Assembly (NCBI GenBank): GCA_029263415.1
Contig: JAJCXN010000044.1
Span: 1-64,000 of the forward strand
Direction: 5' to 3'
Source of the DNA: Acidobacteriota bacterium
GTDB lineage: Bacteria; Acidobacteriota; Thermoanaerobaculia; Multivoradales; Multivoraceae
DNA length: 64,000 nucleotides
Shown here: in pieces, positions 54,212-64,000 of the stretch
How positions within the stretch are numbered: the stretch's first letter is position 1
Layout of the letters: every line of letters begins with the position of its first letter
Notes under the pieces: generated by a model
Told to the model about the DNA's origin: nothing
The model's input: only the letters and a program-made list of their open reading frames with translations
The model's database searches: none
Translations under genes and position numbers: made by a program

Positions 54212-55078
54212 TTGAGCGACTCGCCTCCGCGAAGCCAAACCGGCGAAGCTAGCCCCACTCCGCGTCCCGCTGCAACAGTCCTGTTGATTCGTGACAGTGC
54301 TCCCAATCGAGTCCAGGTGTTTATGGAACGACGCCACCTCAATTCCGGCTTCGTCGGCGGCGCCTACGTGTTTCCGGGAGGTCGTGTCGACGATGCGGAC
54401 GCGATCCCGGAAGGACTCTGCAAAGGCCTAAGCGAAGCCCAAGCCAACCAACGCCTGGGTCTCGACTGCGGCGGCCTGAGCTACTTCGTCGCCGCTCTGC
54501 GCGAGTGCTTCGAGGAGGCTGGAGTGCTCCTGGCTTACGCCGAAGATGGCCAGCTCCTAGACTTCAGTGCACCCGATGTCGAGGACCTCTATCGCACCGC
54601 ACGCGACCAACTCAACGCGGGGAAGCTGGGTTTTCAAGAACTTCTCGAGCGCGAACGGTTGGTCCTGGCCACCGATCGAATGCACTACTGGTCGCACTGG
54701 ATTACTCCGTTTGGCGAGAAGCGCCGCTACGACACCCGCTTCTTCGCAGCAGAGGCTCCCGAGAACCAAACCGCCACACACGACGACTGGGAGCTGACCA
54801 GCTCAGCCTGGGTAGAACCAGGTACCGCGCTCGACAAGGCAATGGCGCGAGAGTGGATGATCATCTTCCCCACACTGCACACCCTCAAGGGCCTCGAAGG
54901 CTTCGCCAACATCACCGACGCCCTGAGCTGGGCGAGCGGTGACCAGCCACGGCCCATCAATCTGCCAAAGAACTTCGAAGGCTGCCCGGTGATCCCAGGT
55001 GACCCGGGCTACGAGCAAGCGGATGAGGACATCTCGTCGATCACGCCGGCGAGCTGGTTCACGGGTTTCAAGCGCTGA
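54212..55078 (+). CDS. Nudix hydrolase, NUDT19-like with interrupted Nudix box
   Basis: A 288 aa Nudix-fold protein. The first part GGAYVFPGGRVDDADAI and the second part AALRECFEEAGVLLAYAED together form the Nudix box (REx2EExG), but with an insertion of about 40 residues between them, as in NUDT19/RP2-type coenzyme A diphosphatases. Later conserved parts are HWITPFGEKRRYDTRFF and EWMIIFPTLHTLKGL. TTG 54212 (reading MSDSPPRSQTG) has GGAG 8 nt upstream; the frame opens earlier, overlapping the dipeptidase stop. CoA-derivative hydrolysis is an inference from the subfamily. Confidence 0.8.
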   Translation: MSDSPPRSQTGEASPTPRPAATVLLIRDSAPNRVQVFMERRHLNSGFVGGAYVFPGGRVDDADAIPEGLCKGLSEAQANQRLGLDCGGLSYFVAALRECFEEAGVLLAYAEDGQLLDFSAPDVEDLYRTARDQLNAGKLGFQELLERERLVLATDRMHYWSHWITPFGEKRRYDTRFFAAEAPENQTATHDDWELTSSAWVEPGTALDKAMAREWMIIFPTLHTLKGLEGFANITDALSWASGDQPRPINLPKNFEGCPVIPGDPGYEQADEDISSITPASWFTGFKR

Positions 55079-55100
55079 AGCCGGTTCTCGAGTACACGTC

Positions 55101-55985
55101 ATGACCTACTTCGCTGGCATGCCAGCACCCGGTGTGGCCGAGATGCTGAGTTTGCCCTACGGCCCACCAGTAGTGCGCATCCGCGAGGACAACTCCGGCA
55201 TGTTCACCGGCCCGGGCACCAACACCTTTCTCATCGGTGGCGATTCGCTGTGGATTCTCGATCCCGGCGAGGATTGCGATGACGGGCATCGAGCTGCGAT
55301 CGAGAAGGCTGTGGACGGTCGATTGGTCAACGGCATCCTGATCAGCCACGGTCACGCTGATCATTGGCCTCTGGGTCAGCGCCTTGCCACCGAGTGGAAC
55401 GTCGACACCTACGGTTTTCATCTCGAGAACGACCAGCGAGGCGATGGCTTTCGCGCTACACAGCCGCTTCACCACCTGCAAACGATCCAAGGCGACGGTT
55501 TCAGCCTAACGTGCTTGCACACTCCGGGACATTGCGCCGACCACCTCAGTTTCGTCCTCGATCCCTCAAGCGCCAATGACGCTAATGAGACCGTGATCTT
55601 CTGTGCCGATCACGTCATGGCGTGGTCGACAACCATCCTCGCACCACCGGATGGCAGCCTCAACGAGTACTTAGCGTCCCTCGACCTCCTCCTGGCTCTC
55701 GACCCATCGCTCTTGCTGCCCGCCCACGGACCAACCATCATTGACCCGATTGCACGAATGACCGAGCTGCGCGAACACCGACTCGCACGCAGTCAACAAC
55801 TCTTGAGCGCTCTGAACGATCAGTTTCAAACCCTCGAGCAAATCGTACCCAAGATCTACACAGGCACAGACCCCAAGCTATTTGGTGCAGCCGCCGCGTC
55901 CTTGAGCGCCCACGCAGAGGCGCTGCTGGAAGGCGGCTTGATCACCCGCGAGCGCGACGGTTTTCGCTTGGTGGACGAGGTCTAG
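55101..55985 (+). CDS. Metallo-beta-lactamase-fold hydrolase, LACTB2-like
   Basis: A 294 aa MBL-fold protein. It starts near REDNSGMFTGPGTNTFLIGG, a sequence typical of LACTB2/YflN-type proteins. The metal motif ISHGHADHWPLG (HxHxDH), CLHTPGHCADHLSF, and FCADHVMAWSTTILAPPDGS supply the other ligands; LLPAHGPTIIDPI gives the late His. The C-terminal part is a winged-helix-like extension (ALLEGGLITRERDGFRLV). Possibly an RNase or thioesterase by homology; substrate unknown. ATG 55101 lies 22 bp after the Nudix gene. Confidence 0.85.
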   Translation: MTYFAGMPAPGVAEMLSLPYGPPVVRIREDNSGMFTGPGTNTFLIGGDSLWILDPGEDCDDGHRAAIEKAVDGRLVNGILISHGHADHWPLGQRLATEWNVDTYGFHLENDQRGDGFRATQPLHHLQTIQGDGFSLTCLHTPGHCADHLSFVLDPSSANDANETVIFCADHVMAWSTTILAPPDGSLNEYLASLDLLLALDPSLLLPAHGPTIIDPIARMTELREHRLARSQQLLSALNDQFQTLEQIVPKIYTGTDPKLFGAAAASLSAHAEALLEGGLITRERDGFRLVDEV

Positions 55986-55991
55986 TCTCCA

Positions 55992-56408
55992 ATGACCAAC
56001 GCGCCAAAGGTCGCAAGCACGGCAAGCCAGCCCAAGGTGCGGATCGACAAATGGCTCCAGATCGCGCGCGCCTTCAAAACCCGCTCTCAGGCAACCCGCG
56101 CGTGCTCGTTAGGCCGCATCCGCGTCAACGGAGTCAAGGCCAAGCCCCATCGGATTGTGGCCCTTGAAGACCGAATCGAGATCGAGATGCGCGATGACTG
56201 GAAGCGCGTCCTGGTGGTTGCGAAGATCGCTGACAAACCGGTGCTCAAGGCGCTGGCCGCGGATCTGTTCATCGACGAAAGCCCAAGCAAGCCTGTCGCT
56301 GATCCCATGGAGCGGTTGATGCGACGCAAACCCGTGATCCGCGAAGCGGGCGCTGGTAGGCCGACCAAGCGCGATCGTCGCAAGCTCGATCAACTCCGCG
56401 AGAGTTAA
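55992..56408 (+). CDS. S4-domain RNA-binding protein, Hsp15-like
   Basis: A 138 aa protein with an S4 domain at residues about 17-75: VRIDKWLQIARAFKTRSQA, then GRIRVNGVKAKPHRIVALED. This matches heat-shock protein 15 (HslR), which binds stalled 50S subunits carrying nascent chains. The C-terminal half is basic (RLMRRKPVIREAGAGRPTKR). It follows the MBL-fold gene by 6 bp and overlaps dinB tail-to-tail by 4 bp. Confidence 0.85.
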   Translation: MTNAPKVASTASQPKVRIDKWLQIARAFKTRSQATRACSLGRIRVNGVKAKPHRIVALEDRIEIEMRDDWKRVLVVAKIADKPVLKALAADLFIDESPSKPVADPMERLMRRKPVIREAGAGRPTKRDRRKLDQLRES

Positions 56409-57589
56409 CCGTCCACCACAGATGAACTGGGCACCGGCAACAGTAAGTCGAGCTGCATCGGCTCGCGAGCACCAGCCACGGTCAGTTTCGACACGCCCAC
56501 ACCGAGTAGCCGGACCGGTCGTACCCGCGCTTGGGTACGGCCCAACAGCAAAAGAGCAGTTTGCGCGAGTCGATCGGGATCATTGGTCGGCTCCTTGAGG
56601 GTCAGTGATCGGGTCACAGTCTCGAAGTTCTCGTAACGCACCTTGAGCGTCACGGTACTGCCTACCAGCTCCCGCTTTGCCATCCCTGCACCGACCCGCT
56701 CAGCCTGCTCAACGATTTCGTTCTCGATCCGCTGCGGATCCTTCAAGTCCTCGCTATAGGTGCGCTCTGAGGAGTAGCTCTTACGCACGGACTCGTCGAC
56801 CACCGGTCGTTCGTCGATGCCCCGAGCGAAATCAAAGAGTTGCGAGCCGTAGCGACCAAGTCGGCTGACCAACGAGGATTCTCTGACCCGGCGAAGGTCG
56901 GCGATCGTGCGCACGGCAAAAGCTTCCAGCAACCGCTTCTCCGTAGCAGGACCCACTCCTTGCAGGTTGCGAACATGGAGCGGCGCTAGGAATTCATCCA
57001 CTCGCTTAGGTGGCACCACCGTCAAACCGTCAGGTTTGTCAAAGTCCGAGGCGATCTTCGCCACCAGGCGATTGGGGCCAACCCCGACGCTCACGGTGAG
57101 ACCGGTCCGTTCACGAACCCGGTCCTTGATGGCAACTGCCACCGCAGTCGCCGAACCCCAAGTACCGAGATGCTCGGTCACATCCAGGTACGCTTCATCC
57201 ACCGAAACCCCTTGTACCACCGGAGTGAACTCGCGGAACACCTCGAAGATGAACCCGGATTCCTCACGATAGCGAGCGAACTCCGGCTTCAAAAAGATTG
57301 CGTGCGCACACCGCCTTCGCGCTTGAGACGACGGCATTGCGGAGCGAATCCCGAAAGCGCGGGCCTCGTAGCTCGCCGCAGCGACCACTCCCCGACTCTC
57401 CGGAGTGCCTCCAATGACCACCGGCTTACCGCGTAGCGCGGGATCGTCGCGCATGTGGACGGCCGCATAGAAGCAATCCATGTCGCAATGGAGAATGCGC
57501 CGTGGGCTAGTGGCCTGCTGCAAGGGAATCGAAAGGCCCTGATCGGTCCCGCTACTCGGTCTGACCACGCGGATCGAGCAATTCCTCAA
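56405..57589 (-). CDS. dinB: DNA polymerase IV (Y-family translesion polymerase)
   Basis: Error-prone translesion polymerase. The palm carries RRILHCDMDCFYAAVHMRDD with the first metal Asp and VQGVSVDEAYLDVTE with the catalytic DE pair; GVVAAASYEARAFGIRSAMP, GVGPNRLVAKIASDFDKPDG (in part) and the helix-hairpin-helix GVGPATEKRLLEAFAVRT are also typical. The C-terminal little finger is present. The frame starts with TTG at 57589, overlapping fumC; GTG 57568 and TTG 57523 are alternatives and none has a good ribosome site. No clear C-terminal clamp motif was identified, though LDLLLPV near the end is plausible. Confidence 0.93.
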   Translation of the reverse strand: MRNCSIRVVRPSSGTDQGLSIPLQQATSPRRILHCDMDCFYAAVHMRDDPALRGKPVVIGGTPESRGVVAAASYEARAFGIRSAMPSSQARRRCAHAIFLKPEFARYREESGFIFEVFREFTPVVQGVSVDEAYLDVTEHLGTWGSATAVAVAIKDRVRERTGLTVSVGVGPNRLVAKIASDFDKPDGLTVVPPKRVDEFLAPLHVRNLQGVGPATEKRLLEAFAVRTIADLRRVRESSLVSRLGRYGSQLFDFARGIDERPVVDESVRKSYSSERTYSEDLKDPQRIENEIVEQAERVGAGMAKRELVGSTVTLKVRYENFETVTRSLTLKEPTNDPDRLAQTALLLLGRTQARVRPVRLLGVGVSKLTVAGAREPMQLDLLLPVPSSSVVDG

Positions 57590-58952
57590 GCTCCGCTAGT
57601 GGAAGTACCTCGCGTTCGACCGCAAGCTCCCGGACGGTGCGTCCGGTTGCGACCGACTCCTTAGCGATCGACGCCGCGGCGTCATAGCCGATCCGGGGAG
57701 CCAGCGCAGTGACCATTGCGAGCGACTTTTCGACCATTTCTTCGGCACGTTCACGCTGTGCTTCGATCCCCTCGACGCAGCGCTCGGCGAACACCGAAGC
57801 GGCGTTGCCCAGAACCTCAATCGATTGCAGCAGGTTGTGAGCGATCATCGGCATCATCACGTTGAGTTCAAAGTTGCCGGCGGCCCCACCCCAGGTGATC
57901 GCAGCATCGTTGCCCACCACCTGCGCTCCGACCATCAGTACCGCCTCAGGAATTACCGGATTCACCTTGCCAGGCATGATCGATGAGCCAGGTTGCAGGC
58001 TCGGAATCGAGATCTCGCCCAATCCGCATCGTGGACCCGACGCCAGCCAGCGGATGTCATTGGCAATCTTAGTCATCGAAACCGCAACCGTCTTGAGAAC
58101 GCCTGACACCTCGACTGCAGCGTCCTTTGCTGCCATCGCTTCGAACCGATTGGGGGCGCCAACAAACGGATAGCCCGTGCTCTTAGCAAGCCCAGCAATC
58201 ACACCCTCGGCAAAACCGTCCGGGGCATTGAGTCCAGTGCCGACCGCCGTACCGCCGAGGGCAAGCTCGGCCAGTCGAGGCTTGGTTGCGTCTAGCCGCG
58301 CAATGCCGTTGGCAATCTGCTGTGCGTAGCCCGAGAACTCCTGACCCAAGCGAACCGGCACCGCGTCTTGCAAGTGCGTCCGACCGATCTTGACCACGTT
58401 GTCGAACTCTTGCGCCTTCTGGTCGAGCGCCCTGTGCAACCGCACTAGGCCCGGCCTGAGCACCTCTTCAACAGCCGAGTAAGCAGCCAAGTGAATCGCG
58501 GTGGGCACGGTGTCGTTGGAGGACTGACTGGCGTTCACATGGTCGTTAGGGTGAACCGGGCTCTTGCTGCCCATCTCGCCGCCTAAGATCTCGATTGCCC
58601 GATTGGCAATCACCTCGTTGGTATTCATGTTGCTCGACGTTCCCGAGCCGGTCTGGAACACATCGACTGGGAAGTCCGCATCCCGTACGCCTGACAGAAG
58701 ACCGTCGTGAACCTCTCGGGCCGACTGAACGATCACGTCAGCCGTGGCTTGATCCACCACCCCTAGAGTGGCGTTGACTTGCGCCGCCTCACCCTTGATG
58801 CGAGCCATCGCAGCCAGAAAGCGACGCGGCATGGTGATCCCACTAATCGGAAAGTTCTGCCGCGCACGCTCCGCTTGAGCGCCGTAGTAGACGTTGGAGG
58901 GGACCTCGACTGCTCCAAGGCTGTCGGTCTCGGTACGTGTGCTGCCAGTCAT
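57552..58952 (-). CDS. fumC: Class II fumarate hydratase
   Basis: Interconverts fumarate and malate in the TCA cycle. The fumarase/aspartase landmarks run in order: EVPSNVYYGAQAERARQNFP, DVFQTGSGTSSNMNTNEVIA, KSPVHPNDHVNASQSSNDT, KIGRTHLQDAVPVRLGQEF, GGTAVGTGLNAPDGFAE and the signature PGSSIMPGKVNPVIPEA. I start it at ATG 58952 (MTGSTRTETDS), which has AGAGG about 7 nt upstream, rather than 58958. At 466 aa it is normal. The GSSIMPGKVNP loop suits fumarase; aspartase is an unlikely alternative. Confidence 0.93.
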   Translation of the reverse strand: MTGSTRTETDSLGAVEVPSNVYYGAQAERARQNFPISGITMPRRFLAAMARIKGEAAQVNATLGVVDQATADVIVQSAREVHDGLLSGVRDADFPVDVFQTGSGTSSNMNTNEVIANRAIEILGGEMGSKSPVHPNDHVNASQSSNDTVPTAIHLAAYSAVEEVLRPGLVRLHRALDQKAQEFDNVVKIGRTHLQDAVPVRLGQEFSGYAQQIANGIARLDATKPRLAELALGGTAVGTGLNAPDGFAEGVIAGLAKSTGYPFVGAPNRFEAMAAKDAAVEVSGVLKTVAVSMTKIANDIRWLASGPRCGLGEISIPSLQPGSSIMPGKVNPVIPEAVLMVGAQVVGNDAAITWGGAAGNFELNVMMPMIAHNLLQSIEVLGNAASVFAERCVEGIEAQRERAEEMVEKSLAMVTALAPRIGYDAAASIAKESVATGRTVRELAVEREVLPLAELEELLDPRGQTE

Positions 58953-59070
58953 TTGCATTCCTCTTCGGCTCTCGATCCCTGAGGTCAGGGGTCGATACCG
59001 ACAGTCTTAAAGTTGAGCTTCAATGTCATTCGCTAAACGAGTCTGTGGGCCCAACATTCTAGGCTGAAGC

Positions 59071-62292
<3,222 letters not shown>

Positions 62293-62327
62293 CGCGGGCG
62301 CAGCTTAGCAGCGACTTGGGACTGTAC

Positions 62328-62606
62328 TCACACGCTTTCTGCGTTGGTGTCCTCGGTCTCCGAGCCAAGCGCGCGGTGACCCGCGCAGATCAAGACCGGA
62401 AGCGGCGGATAGCGACCGAAACTCGGGTCTTTGTCCGAACGACCACAGCGCAGGAATGAGCTGGATCTCGACGACACCAACCGGGCCCACCAACACTCAC
62501 CACACAGGCCTAGATCCGTGCCGACGGCACCCTCCGCCTGCAACCGGGAGGTGACCGGCTCACCCAGCGGATCTGCGCGATCGCCGTGGTCACGAGACCC
62601 AGTCAT
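62328..62606 (-). CDS. Small cysteine-containing protein, zinc-ribbon-like, uncharacterised
   Basis: A possible 92 aa protein. Its C-terminal half reads GLCGECWWARLVSSRSSSF, then LRCGRSDKDPSFGRYPPLP and VLICAGHR: a CxxC pair followed by two further Cys, spaced like a small zinc site, with the C-GRS-xxDPxFxxYPPLPV pattern that I associate with short conserved proteins in Acidobacteriota-type genomes. The N-terminal 45 residues look unstructured, so the true start may be internal; ATG 62606 is tentative. It lies just upstream of carB on the same strand. Confidence 0.5.
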   Translation of the reverse strand: MTGSRDHGDRADPLGEPVTSRLQAEGAVGTDLGLCGECWWARLVSSRSSSFLRCGRSDKDPSFGRYPPLPVLICAGHRALGSETEDTNAESV

Positions 62607-62830
62607 GCTCGGTCTCGGCTTGACCAACGCCAATGGCTTTGGCCATAGACCGTCGGTCCGGTTCCAAAGACCACGGAGAGGGATTTCTTCATCCAACTTT
62701 TCTCAAAAAACTCGGCCTCCGAGGAAACGACTTGGCGCACACATACGTATAGCTCAATGAAAGCCCACTGAACAACTGTAGAGAACTGCTTCGCGGTTCC
62801 CTGAGGCGTTCAAAGCTTTCATCCACTTCC

Positions 62831-62879
62831 GGTTCCCCGCCGGATCACATTCGTGATCGGTACTTGGAAAGAGGGAACC
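62831..62879. repeat. Nested inverted repeat
   Basis: GGTTCCC (62831-62837) pairs with GGGAACC (62873-62879), and inside them GATCAC (62843-62848) pairs with GTGATC (62853-62858) around ATTC. The two stems could form an RNA structure or a pair of operator-like palindromes. It does not share the TCCAA/GTC elements of the three-copy repeat. Confidence 0.5.
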
Positions 62880-62982
62880 AGCAAAACCGGAACGGCGACT
62901 CTCGCAGTTGCTGATTCGGTTTCCAGTCACAAATACATACCTCGCATAACCGTTGGACCTTCCGTCCGGCGCGTATCACCCA

Positions 62983-63006
62983 AAGGGAGCCGCTTGCGGC
63001 TCCCTT
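62983..63006 (-). terminator. Probable terminator hairpin after the LolC/E-like gene
   Basis: AAGGGAGCCG (62983-62992), loop CTTG, CGGCTCCCTT (62997-63006): a perfect 10-bp GC-rich stem with AT-rich base, 37 bp past the permease stop codon. On the minus strand the stem ends CTTT then GGG, a short T-run, so termination is plausible but not textbook. Confidence 0.6.
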
Positions 63007-63042
63007 CTCTCGTTAGACCCATTTTCCCTATTCGAGCGCTAT

Positions 63043-64000
63043 TCACTCGTAACGCAATGCGTCTGCAGGCTTTAGACGAGCCGCCCGAGCGGCCGGAATC
63101 CGCGAAGCTAGCAACATTGCAACAAACGCGAAGCCCACGATCGCCAGCAGATCCCCCCACCGGACCAGAAAGGGGACTTGGTCGATGAAGTAGATCTCTG
63201 CCATACCGGAATCGAAACTCAACACTTCGTACCGGGTCATGATCCAGCACAGCACAACGCCGATCACTAGGCCTGTTCCGGTGCCAGCTAGACCCAGCAG
63301 TAGACCGCACTGAACAAAGACACTGCGCAGTGTCCGGGGGCGCGCCCCCAAGGCCGTCAGCACGCCGATCTCCCGAATCCGTTCACGCACCAGGACGACC
63401 AAGGTTGACACCACGTTGAAGGTCGAAACGACGACGATCAGGCCGAGCAACAAGAACAGGCCCCACTTCTGCAACCGCAACGCACTGAACAGGTCGGGGT
63501 TGTAACTTTGCCAGTTGTGAATCAAGTAGTCGTTGCCTAGAAGTTTCTCCACTTCTCCTTGGACGCGGTCCAGTTCACTGGCAGACGCGATGCTGATCTC
63601 AAAGAACTCGGGGGCTCCGGTCAGTGAAGCGACCAAGTCGGCATCGACGATCACGTATTCTCGATCGAACAGCCAAAACCCTGTCTCGAACACACCACTC
63701 ACTCGCAGTCGCTTGAACCGAAAGGAGTTCGAGCGGTCAAGAGATCCCACATCGAGAGCCCAAAGATCCAAGGTGTCTCCCACGCCAACTCCGAGTCGCG
63801 CGGCCAGATCAACTCCCAGCACTGCACCCGGCTTGCCGTCGCGCACCTCAAGCTGATGGGCCTCGGCTTGCATGACACCGCTTCCCACAGAAGCTCCGCG
63901 CAAGTAGACATCGACTCCGGCCGGCGACGACGCGGTCTTGAGCGATCCCTGCCCTTGCAATGCGGCCCGGACTTGGGTGATTCCCTCGATCTGATCCAGT
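63043..64000 (-). CDS. LolC/LolE-type lipoprotein-releasing permease, C-terminal part (cut by edge)
   Basis: Membrane subunit of the LolCDE/MacB-like ABC system that extracts lipoproteins from the inner membrane. The frame continues uninterrupted to the right edge (LDQIEGITQVRAALQGQG before the TTG at 63960), so the N-terminal part is missing. A periplasmic domain (PGAVLGVDLAARLGVGVGD, FKRLRVSGVFETGFWLFDRE) precedes three hydrophobic segments (LFLLLGLIVVVSTFNVVSTL; LLLGLAGTGTGLVIGVVL; LLAIVGFAFVAMLLASRIPA) and the FtsX-family end RAARLKPADALRYE. VLVRERIREIGVLTALGA is the cytoplasmic coupling segment. LolC or LolE cannot be distinguished. Confidence 0.88.
   Translation of the reverse strand, partial: LDQIEGITQVRAALQGQGSLKTASSPAGVDVYLRGASVGSGVMQAEAHQLEVRDGKPGAVLGVDLAARLGVGVGDTLDLWALDVGSLDRSNSFRFKRLRVSGVFETGFWLFDREYVIVDADLVASLTGAPEFFEISIASASELDRVQGEVEKLLGNDYLIHNWQSYNPDLFSALRLQKWGLFLLLGLIVVVSTFNVVSTLVVLVRERIREIGVLTALGARPRTLRSVFVQCGLLLGLAGTGTGLVIGVVLCWIMTRYEVLSFDSGMAEIYFIDQVPFLVRWGDLLAIVGFAFVAMLLASRIPAARAARLKPADALRYE

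Larger units (their letters stand above)
62607..63042. other. Intergenic region downstream of the LolC/E-like gene
   Basis: About 435 bp without a gene that I can defend. It contains a nested inverted repeat at 62831-62879 and a strong hairpin at 62983-63006 beyond the permease stop. Promoters for the small gene and carB are expected here but not identified. Confidence 0.4.

Noticed and set aside
62983-63006. Copy of the structured repeat near the LolC/E-like gene
   Set aside because: It is a simple 10-bp hairpin with no second stem-loop or purine tail; better read as a terminator.

Overview
The window is a chromosomal segment of a diderm (Gram-negative type) bacterium. It is GC-rich by eye and almost entirely housekeeping in content. 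Evidence for an outer membrane is a LolC/LolE-type lipoprotein permease, an RlpA lipoprotein with a SPOR domain, and an O-antigen-ligase-like protein. The short EF-Ts (205 aa), a conserved uncharacterised protein beginning MITGYNTDVRH, and the mix of Lat/AmaB lysine catabolism with a LIV-type transporter suggest an Acidobacteriota- or Myxococcota-like lineage. That placement is inference from gene content only.

Layout. 1-7261 (minus): a translation superoperon rplM-rpsI-rpsB-tsf-pyrH-frr-rlmB, then tRNA-Thr(UGU), tRNA-Tyr, tRNA-Gly, a gap of about 1.1 kb, tRNA-Thr(GGU) and the start of tuf. This is the same gene order as E. coli thrU-tyrU-glyT-thrT-tufB, but interrupted. 7759-16750: coaE, rdgB, an FHA-GAF-cyclase signalling protein, purB, rlpA, a moaC/NamZ-like/serA operon with overlapping genes, and a glycosyltransferase. 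16782-23455 (minus): HU with a clear terminator, rsmB-fmt, ftsK, rsmA. 23856-29168: lysine 6-aminotransferase and aminoadipate-semialdehyde dehydrogenase, separated by an O-antigen-ligase-like gene on the other strand. 29184-38366 (minus): the proteostasis block tig-clpP-clpX-lon, followed by engB, rho and a MqnA-like gene. 38680-39972: tRNA-Leu, tRNA-Lys, thiS and the MITGYNTDVRH protein. 40642-50854 (plus): kynureninase-like enzyme, a large membrane protein, and a complete branched-chain-amino-acid-type ABC transporter with an acyl-CoA synthetase embedded in it. 50865-58952: glycosyltransferase, tyrA, M19 dipeptidase, Nudix, metallo-beta-lactamase-fold and S4 proteins, dinB, fumC. 59071-64000 (minus): carB, a small cysteine-rich protein, and a LolC/E permease cut by the right edge.

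The most interesting signal is not a protein. Three copies of one intergenic element (635-742 plus, 1470-1608 minus, 40169-40310 plus) share a layout: a long perfect or near-perfect hairpin of variable sequence, an 8-11 nt linker, a second two-tier stem-loop with conserved unpaired bases (TCCAR on one side, GTS on the other), and a purine-rich, G-tract tail. Stem positions differ between copies with both sides changed, including CTCGC:GCGAG against CTTGC:GCAAG. This is what selection on RNA or single-strand structure would produce. Two copies face each other across the gap that splits the tRNA-tuf operon, and the hairpin of one overlaps the 3' end of tRNA-Gly.

Other points: a histidine-rich metal-binding-like tail on trigger factor, an Ala/Glu repeat tail on ribosomal protein S2, a palindrome just upstream of clpX, and a paired direct repeat in the rplM leader. 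No phage, insertion sequence, CRISPR or plasmid gene was seen.
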